Origin: Niebla homalea
Lineage: Eukaryota > Ascomycota > Lecanoromycetes > Lecanorales > Ramalinaceae
Assembly (NCBI GenBank): GCA_019925105.1
Contig: JAHGAU010000014.1
Location: 1 to 64,000, forward strand
Length of the DNA: 64,000 bases
Direction of reading: 5' to 3'
In this document: in pieces, positions 11,400 through 23,900 of the stretch
How positions within the stretch are numbered: position 1 is the first letter of the stretch
Layout of the letters: the number at the start of each line of letters is the position of its first letter
Position numbers and translations under genes: made by a program
The notes under the pieces: generated by a model
Database searches by the model: none
What the model saw: only the letters and a program-made list of their open reading frames with translations
What the model was told of the DNA's origin: nothing

Positions 11400-14300
11400 T
11401 ATAATTTACGTAAAGAAGTAATTAAAACCGTAATATTAATATTTAAATTTAAGGAAATAAAGGATATTAATATTATAATAATATAAGAGCTATTATATAA
11501 TCCGTATATTTATTTTTTAATTAATTTAAAAAATAATTTTTATTTAACCTTTAAAAATAATAAAATAACGCAAACGTATTTCTTTATTAATAAAAAATTA
11601 AATATAAATAGCTAGGACATTACTTATTATAAAGGGAACTTATATATATTCCGGATTATATAAAAAGGGGATATTAAGGGTAACTTAAATATTTATAATA
11701 CGTATAATCCGTTACCGGTTAATAAGAAAAAACCCTTTATAATCCTATTACTTAAGGATATTATAATTATATTTAATAAGTATTTCTTAATAAAGGATTT
11801 TAATCTTTATTATACTTAATAAAATAAAGAAAATTATATAATTAATTATATTAAATTCAAAAAATTATTAATAATTATTATATAATTTAATTTCACGTTA
11901 TTAACGTTAAAAGGGATTATTATATAAAAAAGCCGTAAACTTAAGATTATAATTAACTTAATATTTAACTTAAAAGGTATTATTAACTTAATTATAATAT
12001 ACGGACCTTAAAAAGACTTAAAATATAATTTAAATTACGTCTTAATATAAATAACCTTAAATTAATCCGTTAATATAACTCCGTTTTTACCGTTTAAATA
12101 AACGTAAAAAACAATTAAAGAAATTAAAATATTTATAAAAATAATAAAAATAATATTTTAATTAATAAAGCTTTTTTAATTTAATAGTAAGGAATAAATT
12201 TACCGTTTTATAATACGGGTAATAAAGGCTTTAAATGAAGTAATTAACGTAATAATTTTAATAATAAAACCGTTTAAAAAAATTAAGACTTATTAAAATA
12301 AAAAATATATAAAAATAACTATAAAGGTAAAAGCACTTATAAAATAAATTATTAAATATAAAAACCGGGAAACGCTTTAACAATTAAAAAATGCTTAAAA
12401 AGAAAAGGAGAGAATTATTCAGAAAATTAAATAAATATACTTCCGGGCTATAATATATAACTTAACGGTTTCTTTTTATAATATTTAAAAATTAATAAAA
12501 TACGGTAAAAATAGAATAAGAAATTTAAATTTATTTTTAAATTTTTACCTTTAAAAAGATTAAATAATATAATAACGGATACCTTTAATAATAAGATTAA
12601 AGCCCTTAAAAAAGCGTTCCTTTTTTTATTACCGGAAGTTAATTTAATAAATATCGATAATATTATATATTTTAAATTAATAATAATAAGTAAAATAATA
12701 ATTTAAGAAATAATAATTAAAATAATTAATAAATTAAAGAAGGATAAGGCTTTTAAACTTAACGGTATATTAAATAAATTCCTATTTATAATAATATTAT
12801 TATTTAAAAAGATTTTTATTTATTTATTTTAAGTTTATTTTAATATAGGTTATTACCCCCGTAAATTTAAGGAAATTAAGACGATTATCTTTAAGAAATT
12901 AATTAAGTTAAATTACTTAGAAGTAAAATCGTATAAACTTATAGTACTCCTTTATACGTTAAGGAAAACTTTAAAAATAATAATTATAAAAATCTTAAAT
13001 AATTACGTAAAAGAATATAAATTACTTTTTAATTAATAAATAAAAATAAGAAGAAAACGGTTAACGGAGATAACTTTTAAAAACTTAATTAATAACGTAT
13101 ATATAATATAAAGTTATAGGAAGAAATACGTTATAAGTTTTCTTTCTTTAAATATTATAAAAATGTTTAATAAAATAAATTATTAAAGGTTATTATATAA
13201 TTTATGGAAAAAAAAGGTTTTATTTTTCTTTATAAATTAAATAGAAAGTTTCTTAAATAACCGAGCGATATTAATTAATTTAAAATAGAAAATAAATATA
13301 ATAAAGCCCGTAATAATAAGGATTCCCTAAAGATTACTTATTTCCCCGGTTTTATTTTTATTCTTTAATAATTTATTTATTAAAGATTTAATAAGGTTAA
13401 AATAGAAGGTTTAAGTAAAAAGCTTTATTAACGATATTTACTTTTTAGCCTATAATACGTTTATTTATATAAACTATTTAAAGCTAAAATAAGCTTATAA
13501 AGTCTATTTATAATAAATAAAAATATATAAGGCTTAATTTACTTTATATAAGTATAAGTTTATTTATATAATAAAGAACTTAAAGCTATACGATATAATA
13601 ATTACGGTAAACCTAAATAATATAGCGGTAAAACCGGAGGTTAATATTAAGGTATTTAGCTTATAAATTAATAAAAAACTAAATTAAAAAAATTATATAA
13701 GAAAGGTTTAAAATAAAAAAAATTTTATAAAAAAGGGGCCTTATTTACCTTACGGTATTAACGTAAGGAGCTACCTTATAGAAGGTTAAAGCCGTTTACC
13801 AGGCGGTTATAAAGCTTATAATAATATATATAATAATTATTTAATATATATTTAAAAATACGTTTAAATATAAGAAAAAGCCCGTTTAATAATTATAAAA
13901 GGTTTAAAACCGATACTTAAGAGTAATAAGTAAAGTATATAAAACGACTCCCGTCCCGGTATTAAAATCCGAAATCTTTATATTATTAATAAAGTTAACC
14001 CTTAATTAAATAATTACTTAAATAAGGCTTAAAAAAGGTATGAATTTAATTATGTTAATAGGAAATGAATATATTCATTAAAACTATAAAAAACCGCGGA
14101 TAAAAAAACGTAAAAAAACGGTATTTACCCTTTTTATAAAATTTAAATTAAAGTAAGTTAAGAAAAAGGTTAATTTAACTTACGTTTAAAAAGTTAACGT
14201 AAAAGTATATAGACTTTTATTTAAAGTAAAAGTAACGGAGGAAAAGAAAACCGTAAAAACGAAGTTAACGGTAATTACTTTATAAATTAAAAAGAAATAA

Positions 14301-14900
14301 ATAAAGCGTTAATATAAATATAAAGAATTAATCCCTTAAGGGTAACGGTACCCGGTTTTAAATAGCGATAAAATTATTAATAAGTATCTCCGGCGTTACG
14401 GGATTATAAGGAAAAATAATAACGTATTAATAATTTAACTCCGGATAAATAAAAACGGCTTAACTTATTTTTTCTTTATTATATACGTTGGTAACCGGAT
14501 TAACTTTAACTATAAGTATAAATAACGGAAATAAAACGCCGTATATATATTAATCTTTTATTTACTATTTAAGGAGCTTAAACCGGGGTTAATTAAAAGG
14601 ATAAAGATTAATAATTATCGTTAAATACTTATTAATAAAAAAGGTATTAAAGTAATTATTAAATTCATAATAACTACAAACTTATTATTATAATTTAACT
14701 TAATTAAGGAAATAAATAAAAGAATTAAGGATTTAATTAAGAAACCTCGCCGTTGACCTAAAAGTAAAAAGTAATAATAAGAAAATTATATTTAATAGGG
14801 GTTAAAGGGGCTATAAATATTAAAGTAATATAAAAAACGATACTATATTAATTGGTAAAGTTATATAAATAAAACGATAATAATATACGTATTAATAAGG
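11400..14900 (+). pseudogene. LINE ORF2 (endonuclease-reverse transcriptase), RIP-inactivated
   Basis: Three blocks are recognisable. (1) An apurinic-endonuclease-like block at about 11,420-11,830 has readable fragments such as FINKKL, DITYYKGNL, NIYNTYNP and a LIKDFNL element matching the LxGDFN motif. (2) Reverse transcriptase at about 13,040-13,260 has RKRLTEITFKNL and SFLSLNI, equivalent to the GRSTETAL and SLLSLD blocks. (3) From 13,319, RIP*RLLISPVLFLFFNN is equivalent to GIPQGSPLSPILFLF. A further NDIYFLAYNT near 13,432 matches the VDD-containing active-site block, with the first Asp changed to Asn. Stops and Arg/Leu substitutions match RIP of Gln, Gly and Ser codons. It cannot be functional. 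Confidence 0.8.
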
Positions 14901-15218
14901 ATATTTAATAATATAATCGGAATTTTAAAATTTTAATATTAAATAAACCCGTAAAGTAACGGAAAAGCAATAAGTTTAAAAGCAACCTTTAAGTGGATTC
15001 AGTCGTAATATTATAGGTTTTCTTAAAAAAGTATATAAATAAATTCTTACTCTTTAAATAACCATAAATACTTTTAACCCTTAAGATAAAAATAAAAACT
15101 AGGTAAATACCGGTTTTTATTTTTAATATAATAGATATCGGGTTTTTACGGTTATTAATAAGGTTAAATAGCCGAGTATTAAGGAACGCCGGAATTAGCC
15201 TAACTAGATCCGTAATAT

Positions 15219-15241
15219 AAATCAATCAATCAATCAATCAA
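15219..15241 (+). repeat. ATCA microsatellite at LINE 3' side
   Basis: Five tandem ATCA/AATC units lie immediately after the last LINE-like sequence. LINEs of several clades end in A-rich or simple repeats, so this may mark the 3' end. It could also be an unrelated microsatellite. Confidence 0.6.
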
Positions 15242-16560
15242 ATTAATAAGTATTATTAAAACGTTAACGATTTCTTTAATCTTTAAAGTTTATAATAAGC
15301 TCTTTAATTATATTAAAAGATAGAAAAATCGTTTACGCCGTAAGCGAGTTTATTAAAAGAAGGAGCTTATATAAAGTTTAAAAAACGTATATATTAAATT
15401 ATTTAAGTACTATAATAAACGTAAAGCTCTATTAATAACCTATATAAATAAGTAATACTCTTATACCCTTTAAGTATTAATAAGATCTCTAAGATTAACG
15501 ATTAATATATTAAGTAAAGTAAAACCCTTTAAGTTAATATTTATAAAAGTATACTTTAAGAAACTTTTAATACGTATTAAGTAATCCTTAATTTTAACTT
15601 ATTAATTAATCGAAATTTGAGTAAACGGCTTTACGTAATAAAGGACTTAGACTTGTTCTTAAATAAAGATAATATATTTAACGACCCCGTTAATAATGAA
15701 TTAGAATAATATATAGTATACGGTAAATTTATATTAATCTTTATATTTATTTAAGTTATTAATTTATAATAATACCGTTTTAAGATTATAAAGATAAAGT
15801 TTTAACTTAATAAAAGTAATTATTTTATAAGTTATTAATTCTATTATAAATAGCCCGGGGTATTCTCTATAATACCTTTATTAAGGTTGATTATAAGTAT
15901 TAATAATAATTATTAAACGATATTATAGCTATTAAAAAAACTTTTACTTTATAACTTTTCGGGCGAAGATATTAATTTATTACTATAAGTAAAAAGAAAA
16001 TTAGTTAAGCTAAATATATAAGGATTTAAAAGTTAATAATAAGGACTTTAAAAATTAAAACAATAAAAATTAAAAGAAATAAAAATATAATATTAATATA
16101 ATAATAACGTATATTAATAATAAAGATAATAATAATAATAATATTAACGATAATAATAATAACTTAAAAAACTTAAAGGGTCTTTTATAAATATATACGG
16201 AGAACCCTTAACGTAATTTAAAGCTAATTAATAATTAAATTAATCTATAACCTTATAGATTAATAAACTGATAATTATTTAAATAAATCTCGAGAACTTA
16301 ACTCTTTTTTAATGGTTAAAACGTCCTATATTTTTAAGTTTAAGGATAAAATAAAGGAGATTATTATTATTATTATTATTAAGCCTCCTTAATTATAATT
16401 AAGGTTAATAAGAGTAAATAAGGCGTTTTAATTAATTTAAAGCTTAATAATAATAACTATAATAAAATATATAAATACTATTTAAATATAAAAAAATAAA
16501 TCAATTATAATTTTAATAATATAATAATATTTCCTTAAGACCTTTATAATTATCTTTATG
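15242..16560. other. Unclassified RIP-degraded DNA
   Basis: AT-rich, stop-filled DNA with scarce CA and TG. It includes a run of ATA/ATT-rich trinucleotides near 16,080-16,180. A frame near 15,620-15,680 gives a short readable segment (SKRLYVIKDLDLFLNKDNI) that might come from a transposase, but the match is too weak to classify. Confidence 0.4.
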
Positions 16561-16599
16561 TTAATCGTTATAATTATGTCCCTTAATAAAAAGAATACT

Positions 16600-16762
16600 T
16601 ATCTTATCCGCTACCGGTATCTTGGTATTTCCCGGTACCATACCGTCCCATACCGTTTACCACCGGTACGGGATAAAAATACCTTTTCCCTTTCCCGTAC
16701 CGGTCCCGTACCTATACCGTACCTTTCCCGCGGTATTAATCCCGTACCGGTTGGGGGAGTAT
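16600..16762. repeat. CCGTACCGG-type palindromic minisatellite island
   Basis: A GC-richer island is built from variants of TACCGGTAC, CCGTACC and CCATACCG. Several words are self-complementary (CCGGTACC, CCGGTAC). Units overlap and vary in spacing. Similar arrays occur in or near terminal parts of fungal DNA transposons, but no transposase is readable next to it, so the origin is open. Confidence 0.55.
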
Positions 16763-16864
16763 CAACTATAACGTTATTGTTAATGCCTATCCTCTTAAAT
16801 TTACCCTTAAGGGCCGTTAAGTGGTACCTTTTAAGTTACTCGGGAAGACGTAAGGTCCTTTAAA

Positions 16865-17090
16865 CCTTAAGCAGCGTATAAATATTATAACAACCCTGGA
16901 AACTGCCAAAATAAGGGAGGCTTTTAAGGGCTCCAGACCGGAAGCGTAAGGAGCAGTTATTAAAGCCTTTATAATAAGTGGTATTTTACAGGGTAAGACT
17001 TAGGGTAAGGGTAAAGATAATAGGAACGGTGAGGGTAAACGTAATAAAAACGGTAAGGGGAATAATGAAGATTCTAATTTAAATATTCAA
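16865..17090. other. Partly un-RIPed G-rich island
   Basis: This island keeps CA, TG and G-runs (for example GGGCTCCAGACCGGAAGCG and GGGTAAGGGTAAAG). It is less mutated than the DNA on either side. The GGTAAGG words resemble the minisatellite at 4.7-5.2 kb. No gene can be read. It may be a fragment of the same repeat family. Confidence 0.35.
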
Positions 17091-18505
17091 GAAATAGAAA
17101 ATTTCCTTAAATACCAAGATATACCGTTCTTTTTTATATCTTTATTAAGCTTAAGGTCAGAAAAGGCTTAATACGGACGTTAAGGTAATCCTTATAAATC
17201 GGTATAAACCTTTAAATTAACTTTAATTATTTTGATATTAAATAGTTAAATCAATTAATTAATACGTAAATTAAAAAGCATAAATTAAATAATATTTTTA
17301 ATAATATTATTATTATAATTAAATCCTTAAAGAATAAAGTAATTAATAAACTCCTTATTCTTAAAGACCTTTTTAAGCCGGAATAGTATTTAGTAATGAT
17401 TACTTTAAAGGTCCAATAAAACGGTTTACCGGGGTATTAATAAGATATCCACTTAATGATTAAGATTAATATATTAAACCATACGTAATCCCTATCCTTT
17501 AAACGTTTAATTATAGCTATAAATATTTTAAATATAATACCTATTCTTTATCGGATTAAGATACTATTATTAAAAAAGCAAAATATATACCGGCATAATA
17601 AATATATTATTATTAATAATTAAATAAAAGATTTATAATAAGTTTATTATTATACGTTTAAAGTTTATATAAATCTTAAAGGCTTATATTATTATATACC
17701 TTTAAACGGATAATATCGGGGGCGATATTTTTATTTTATTAATATTATTATTAAAATATAAATTAATATTATTATAAATAATTAAGTTATTATAAATTAT
17801 CTTTTAAACTTTTAGTTTAAGTAAATAAAAGAATAATGAGATTTTATAATAAATAAAAAGGATAAAACCTTGATAAATAATTCTTAAATAACCTAAGCTT
17901 TATTAAATAAAGGTTCAATAGGATTAAAGAGAAATAACTCCGTTACATTAAGTTAAAATAATTAATGAGAATAAGTAATTATGGTAATAACTTTTAATAA
18001 GCTTACCCTTAGATTTAATACGTCCCGTAACCGGTCCTTTGGTTACTTTAATTAAAGCCTTAATTATCACTTTAAGTTAATTTTAATACGACTTAAAATA
18101 AACAATAAGAACCATCCGGTTTAATATAATTAATATCTTAATTACGTAGCTTTAACTTTATTATAATTATTATTTAAAGATTATATTAATTCTAAGGATT
18201 TTAATTATAAAAGCTTTAATAGGTAAATAAGCCGGTTTATAAATAATAAGTTTAAAGGGCTTAAGAAGCTTATAATAAATTAAAACATTAAACTTTAAAT
18301 ATCCTTAAAAAGTTATTTAACAATATAAATTAACGTCGTAAAGCTCGGGGTGTAAAAATAATACTTAATATATTAAATAATTTAAGACGTAATATTAAAG
18401 CTTATAAACCCGTATACCGTAATATATAAGTTAAGATAAACAAAAAGCATATCGAAAAATACCTTATTAAAGAGTAATAAGCTTAATATTAAGTTAATTA
18501 ACCGG
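17091..18505. other. Unclassified RIP-degraded DNA
   Basis: AT-rich, stop-filled sequence with CG retained and CA/TG scarce. No transposase or reverse transcriptase motif could be defended on either strand. Confidence 0.4.
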
Positions 18506-18513
18506 CTTATTAA

Positions 18514-18569
18514 CCGGCTTATTAATAAGCTTATTAATAAACTTATTAATAAGCTTATTAATAAGCCGG
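18514..18569. repeat. Perfect 27-bp-arm palindrome (potential cruciform)
   Basis: The left arm 18,514-18,540 begins CCGGCTTATTAATAAGC. The right arm 18,543-18,569 is its exact reverse complement and ends AATAAGCCGG. Only two bases (AC) separate them. Each arm is itself made of CTTATTAATAAG units, so the arms are internally palindromic too. Flanking TTAA and GGTTAA extend the symmetry with a small mismatch. This could form a cruciform or a double hairpin. Confidence 0.85.
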
Positions 18570-18855
18570 GGTTAACGGTAATAATATTATTTAAGTCTTA
18601 AATAATAATGAGAATAATATCCCGAGTAATAATAACGAAGGTAATAAATAGAGAGAGTATTATAAGGTATTAAATATATAGCGTATAATTAAAGCCTTAT
18701 ATAAATTAATTAATAAGGACGCTTTATTTATATATATTTCGTTATTTATTATTTAAAAATACCATATATACGTTGGAGAATTTAAGTATTATATACGGAA
18801 TTATTACGTTTACTTATTATACCTTTATAGGGACGTTAATAACCCGTATATATCA
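18570..18855. other. Unclassified RIP-degraded DNA
   Basis: AT-rich stop-filled sequence following the palindrome. No gene and no motif recognised. Confidence 0.35.
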
Positions 18856-19400
18856 GTAAATCTGCGACCTGCTTAGATCGAGTAGCCAAAAAAAAAAGGA
18901 ATTTATTCACTTAGATCGCTCGTAAGTTACTTACGAGAATCCCAGAAAACTTACGAGCGCTCCGAGCGGTCCCGAGCGGGTAAAAAAAAGTTTAAAAAAA
19001 CATTTAAAACGGTAAGATTACGATTTTATTTTTTATAGATTTTTTTTATTAAGCTTTCTTGGCAACGGGTATAGCCGTAACCTCCCCTATAAGCCGTAAT
19101 ATTCAACGTTTTTTAAAATTAATTATAGATTTAAGTTTTTTAGCTAAAAGTTACCCTGGTAGCTAGTAATTTATCCTTAAGGGGGGGGGTGTTAAAGGGG
19201 GTAATTTAATTAAAAAACTTTAAGTTAAAAAAAAAAAAGTAAAACTTATAAGAATCCAGGAAACTTACGAATAAGCCGGATATTCGCGAGCACTTAGAAC
19301 ACTTAAAGGCCAAGCGAGGGGGATATAAACTCAACCTGCTTAATCTGCTCGCTTATACTTAGAGTGCTTATATACTGGTTTACAAATTTGCAGATATACT
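18856..19400. other. Semi-GC island with repeated and palindromic motifs
   Basis: Motifs recur at both ends of this stretch. CCTGCTTAGATCGAGTAGCC near 18,859 and CCTGCTTAATCTGCTCGCTT near 19,337 are related. GAATCCCAGAAAACTTACGAG near 18,938 and GAATCCAGGAAACTTACGAAT near 19,251 are direct repeats. A 9-bp inverted repeat CTCGTAAGT-T-ACTTACGAG lies near 18,920. There is a run of nine G near 19,182. It looks like a small nonautonomous element or an element end, but its limits are not clear. Confidence 0.4.
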
Positions 19401-20540
19401 TCAAAAAATATTATTAAAAAATACCGTAATTTACTTGAAGAATATAGTATTTAAGCGATAACTTTTTCTATATACTTAAATTTATAAAGTTACCATATAT
19501 ATTTCTTAAGGTTACCCTTAAATTAATATTTAGCCGGACTATAACGGAAATGTTCTTTAATTTTATTATTATACTTATTATGCTTTATAATAAAGTAAAT
19601 AAAGCTACTAAAATTCCCTTAAAAAGTATCCCGGTAATAATAGAAATAACGTTTTATCTAGGCTTTAAGTATATTAAATATAAGTTTAATAAGGTTATAA
19701 TCCGGTAAATACGGAGGTAAATAACGAATAAGATAGTTTTTAGTTTTAACGGCTTAACGTATATAATTATTATAATAAATGTTAACGTTATTTAAGTAAA
19801 TTACGTTATAAAGGTTAAGGAAGGCGTTATAATACGGTAAAAGTTTATTAACGACTTATTCATAAATATAATCGTTATTAAAATAACCTTATTTAAGAAT
19901 AATATAAGGTAAATAATTATTTATTAAGTATATTAATATAAGAAATTATATATCCTTTCGGTTAATATTAATATAATAATAAACAGGATTATTAATTAAT
20001 CCGTATATTATTATACGTTAATAGCTTTATTATTTAAAGTTATATTTATTAAAAAAAATAAGTTACTCCGCCCTTATTTAAATTATATTTACTTATTAAT
20101 CGTTTTATAGTATTTGACTTTAAGGGCTAACTTATTAAAAAGTATAAGGGGATATATCCATTTTTTTTATCTGCCGGTTAACGGTTTCCTTAAATACCGT
20201 AATATTTTATTCTTCCTTTAAATATACCGTTAACTTATCTTAAAAGGTATAAAAACGTTATTTAAGGTACGTCCGTAAGCTTTTTAATACGGCCGGATAA
20301 AGCTTATAATTTAAACTTAAATAAATAGCTATAAAAAATAATAATTATTTAATTATTATTATACGGCCTTCTAATCTATATATTATTAATATAAAAGTAA
20401 TTATCTTATTAATAATAACCTAAGGCTTCCAATAATACTTATAAAGGAAATAAAAGTCGCTACGATCGATTTTTCAGTAAAATATATTAATATTAATAGA
20501 GAATTCAATATTATACTTAGAATTAATATTACCGATTTAA
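19401..20540. other. Unclassified RIP-degraded DNA up to the isochore edge
   Basis: AT-rich stop-filled DNA. Composition changes abruptly to balanced GC at about 20,540-20,600. No coding motif recognised. Confidence 0.4.
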
Positions 20541-20543
20541 ACG

Positions 20544-20757
20544 TATGCGATAGCTATTAAGGTAGATACAAATCGACGTTGGTAATTTGTATGGTAATCG
20601 CATATAAAACCCTAAAGTGGGTGCGCGCAAAAGATAATGCCAAGGATTCCCAAGCAACTTGACCACGCTAATACTTTCCCCATGAGGACTAGCTCCCGGG
20701 GGGTTCTTGGCGCACACACCTACCATGAGTGCACCATCATAGCTACCTTCATAGCTA
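20544..20757. repeat. Nested inverted repeats at the AT/GC isochore boundary
   Basis: TATGCGAT (20,544-20,551) pairs with ATCGCATA (20,597-20,604). Within it, ATACAAAT (20,566-20,573) pairs with ATTTGTAT (20,585-20,592). In addition, ATAGCTATTAAGGTAG (about 20,550-20,565) pairs at 15 of 16 bases with CTACCTTCATAGCTAT near 20,742-20,757. The structure lies at the point where AT-only DNA gives way to normal coding composition. It may be a small inverted-repeat element. I found no convincing target duplication. Confidence 0.55.
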
Positions 20758-20926
20758 TTATTCATTCATTACTAGGACCTACTCCAGTACCCTGACACTA
20801 CTAATGACACGGCTGAGAACTAGCTGACATGTTTGGATGCAACTGCTCTCACGGACACCTTACAACAAGGAATCTACCAACGCCACAGCTCCAGTATTCA
20901 ATCTTCTCATCATCCAAGATTCCCCC

Positions 20927-23900
20927 TCAAGCGACGTTCGATGCCTGGTACAACGTCGAGCTAGACGCAATCTGGCGAGCCGTCGTCGTTATGGGCACAC
21001 TTGCCATGACCTCAATGACACTCACCGTCGCCTTCAGCTCTCGCAGCGCCCAATTCACAAGCTCGATGGCTGTCAGAGAGTCGACCCCATAGCTATGCAA
21101 GAATCTCCCCGTATCGATCTCCGATTCTGCCGTCTGCAACATCTTCGCAAGCCGACCAACGAGTGCATCCGTCACCACCTTTGCAGCTTCCGGCATCGAA
21201 GCCGCCTTCGACAGTAGCGTTTGTGTCGAGTTCCCCGGCTTCTGGCTCCCATTACCGTCCCCACTCTGCTGCGCTCTGACTCCTGTCCTGGCCATGATAG
21301 AGAAGCGAGCATCTCGTTGGAGGTAGAAGGGAGTCGAGATGCCGGCATCCAGAACGCTCCCCCCAGTAGCAAGTCCAGTGAGAACTTGCGGTGCCACGTC
21401 GCCAGTCATGTCACCCACAATGACTTGCTTGAGGAGGGCATGAAGCTCAAATTCCCAGATCCCATAAGGCTTCTCCCACTCGCGTAACGAATCAGTTATG
21501 CCTTTCTCCGCCAGGACGCCAACATCACGCATGATTCCTAGGTCAAGTGTCACAGCGTGTAGGCCCAAGGATCGGCGGTGATATGCCATGGCATCCTGGT
21601 ACGCCCCTGCTGCCGCGTAGTTGCTTTGACCCAAGTTGCCAAATGTAGCTGCAAAGGAGCTCAGGGAGACGAAGAAGTCAAGGTCTTTAAGATTTAGGTG
21701 GATGTTCCAAGTTCCCTGGACCTTGGGCTTCACCGCCTGAATCCAGTCATTGTAGCTCATTTTCATAAAGAAGACATCACTGAGGACCATGGCGCATTGA
21801 AGCACGCCGCGGATCGGTCCAATTTCCATGAGACATTTGGATATGGACTGTCCCACCGCCGCTGGATCCGCCACATCGCACACGTAGGCTTGAGCCCGCA
21901 CCCGGCGACTTCTCAAGTCATGAATGAGCCTTTGCGCCTCGGCTGAGGAATCTCCAGACCGGGAGAGAAAACAAAGTCTGCGTGCGCCTAGGTCCACGAG
22001 CAGGTTTGAGATGCTCCTTCCAAGCCCGCCAAAGCCGCCAACAATCACGTAAGCGGCATTGGAGTCCAATTGAGTTGCTTCGGCTTTCCTACGAATGACC
22101 GGAATCGGGCTTGTGTCTCCGAAACTGAGGACGACCTTGCCAAGATGTTGACCCGATTGCATCAACCGGAATGCCTTCTCGACATCGGAAATTCCGTAGA
22201 CCTTCACCGGCGTTATAGGCCGGGTGATCTTCTGTCGCTGAAGCTCGAAAGTCTCGAAAATGATCTTGCCCATCACATCTGGACGGTCTCTTTCGAGATG
22301 GTTCAGGTTGAAGAAGGTGTAAGATGTGCTCTGCAGGAAAGGCCGCATGTCGAGTCCTGTGTTGTCAAGGATATCCTTGATCCCAATCTCAATGAACGTG
22401 CCAAAGGGTGCAAGGCAGTGCCAAGTCTGCGTGAGAAACTCGCCAGAAAGTGAGTTTAGTATAACATCGACGCCTCGTCCACGAGTCAATCGCTTGATAC
22501 CCTTCACGAAGCTCAGGTCTCGTGATGATAGTATCCTGTCATTCGAAAGCCCATATTCCTCGCGCAATAATTTGCGCTTCCGGCCGGAGCCCACCGTGGC
22601 GATGATATCCAGTTGGTAATGTTGCGCGATCTGAATGGCGGCCTGACCTACACCTCCAGCAGCTGCATGGATTAATATAGATTGACCCTTCACTACTCGC
22701 GCGAGCTGTACCAGCGCGTACCACGCCGTACCGTGGACCACCGGGATGGTCGCGGCCTGCTCATATGACAGGTTTTCCGGGACCAGCGCGCAGAAGTCAG
22801 CTTTACTTCGATGAATACTTCTATGTGAGCCGTGTCCATACATCGCAACGCCGTCTCCGACCTTGAGCTTCCGAACTCCAGAGCCCACACGCCGGACTAT
22901 ACCAGCAGCATCGAAACCGAGTAGTCTATCGGGGATCTGGCCCATGACAACCATGACCTCGCGGAAGCTATGAGGTTAGCATTTTTGTTCACTGCAACGG
23001 ATCATAACTCACTTAAGCGCTGTAGCCTTCACGTCTATCTCAACTTCATCCGCCTCGAGCTCCATCATGGGCAATTCATCGCTCTCGAAACAGAGTGAGT
23101 CCATCATTCCGGGATTCTGGATAAAAAGCTTAACTGGGCCACCCGCCTGGCTGAGAGGCACCATGTCAACGAAGTCGGGAGCATTTGGCAATAGAGCATG
23201 GATCTGCTTGTTGACAACGAGGTCCTCTTCTATGCGGCTTATAGATATTGTGTTGTCTTCTATCCTGAATTCATCGTCCTCAGTCCTTGATCTGGAAACT
23301 CGAGCTATTGCTGAGCCGAGCCACTCGAGAGATGAGGATGTCGCAATGTTGGTGTGTACTGTTCGGAACGAGATGCTAGGGTTCTCATTGCGGACGACAC
23401 GAGCGAGACCACTAACCATGCCACTACTTGGACCGTCAAAACCGACGATCCATAATACTTTTTGGACCTCGGTCATGAACTTCTTCAGTAAGCCAAAGTC
23501 TTCTTCACTCATATCACTGAGCATTGGTCGTTCAAGCTCCAGGAGAGAGATGCAGGCCTTGTCTTTCATGGTGGAGAGATCAGATCCCCAAGAAAAGATG
23601 GTCGTCTGGCAAGAACAATTTGCAAGAGCTTCAGATATCTTCTGGCTGGCAGCATGGGCTTTTTCGGAAAGACGCGCTGGCTGTATGATGAAAATCTCCT
23701 CCTGATCGTGACTTCGATGTGTGTCCACGGCAGCTCGTGCAATGAGCAACTCAGCCTGACGCAGGCTAGGATTATCAACATCGCTTAGCGCGAGATGCAA
23801 TTTCAGGTCGTCTCGGGCCAGCGCGGGCCTCAACGAGTTTGCCCTGTAACACAGCTTGTCAGTCTGGACTCTCGCAGGCACGTAAGGCTATGCGCACCGT

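Larger units (their letters stand above)
9471..15241 (+). mobile_element. RIP-degraded Tad1-type LINE retrotransposon
   Basis: The element has two dead reading frames in plus orientation: an ORF1/gag-like part followed by an endonuclease-reverse transcriptase part. Aligned by eye with Tad1-family proteins, stops fall where CAA/CAG (Gln) or TGG (Trp) are expected, and Gly and Ser codons are changed by G-to-A and C-to-T, the classic RIP pattern. A short ATCA repeat lies at the 3' side. Length (about 5.8 kb) fits the family. The 5' end is set by the ORF1 ATG and the 3' end by the simple repeat, so both limits are approximate. Confidence 0.8.

Noticed and set aside
16558..16863. Open frame of 101 codons over the CCGTACC array
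   Set aside because: The peptide simply spells the repeat and the surrounding DNA is RIPed.
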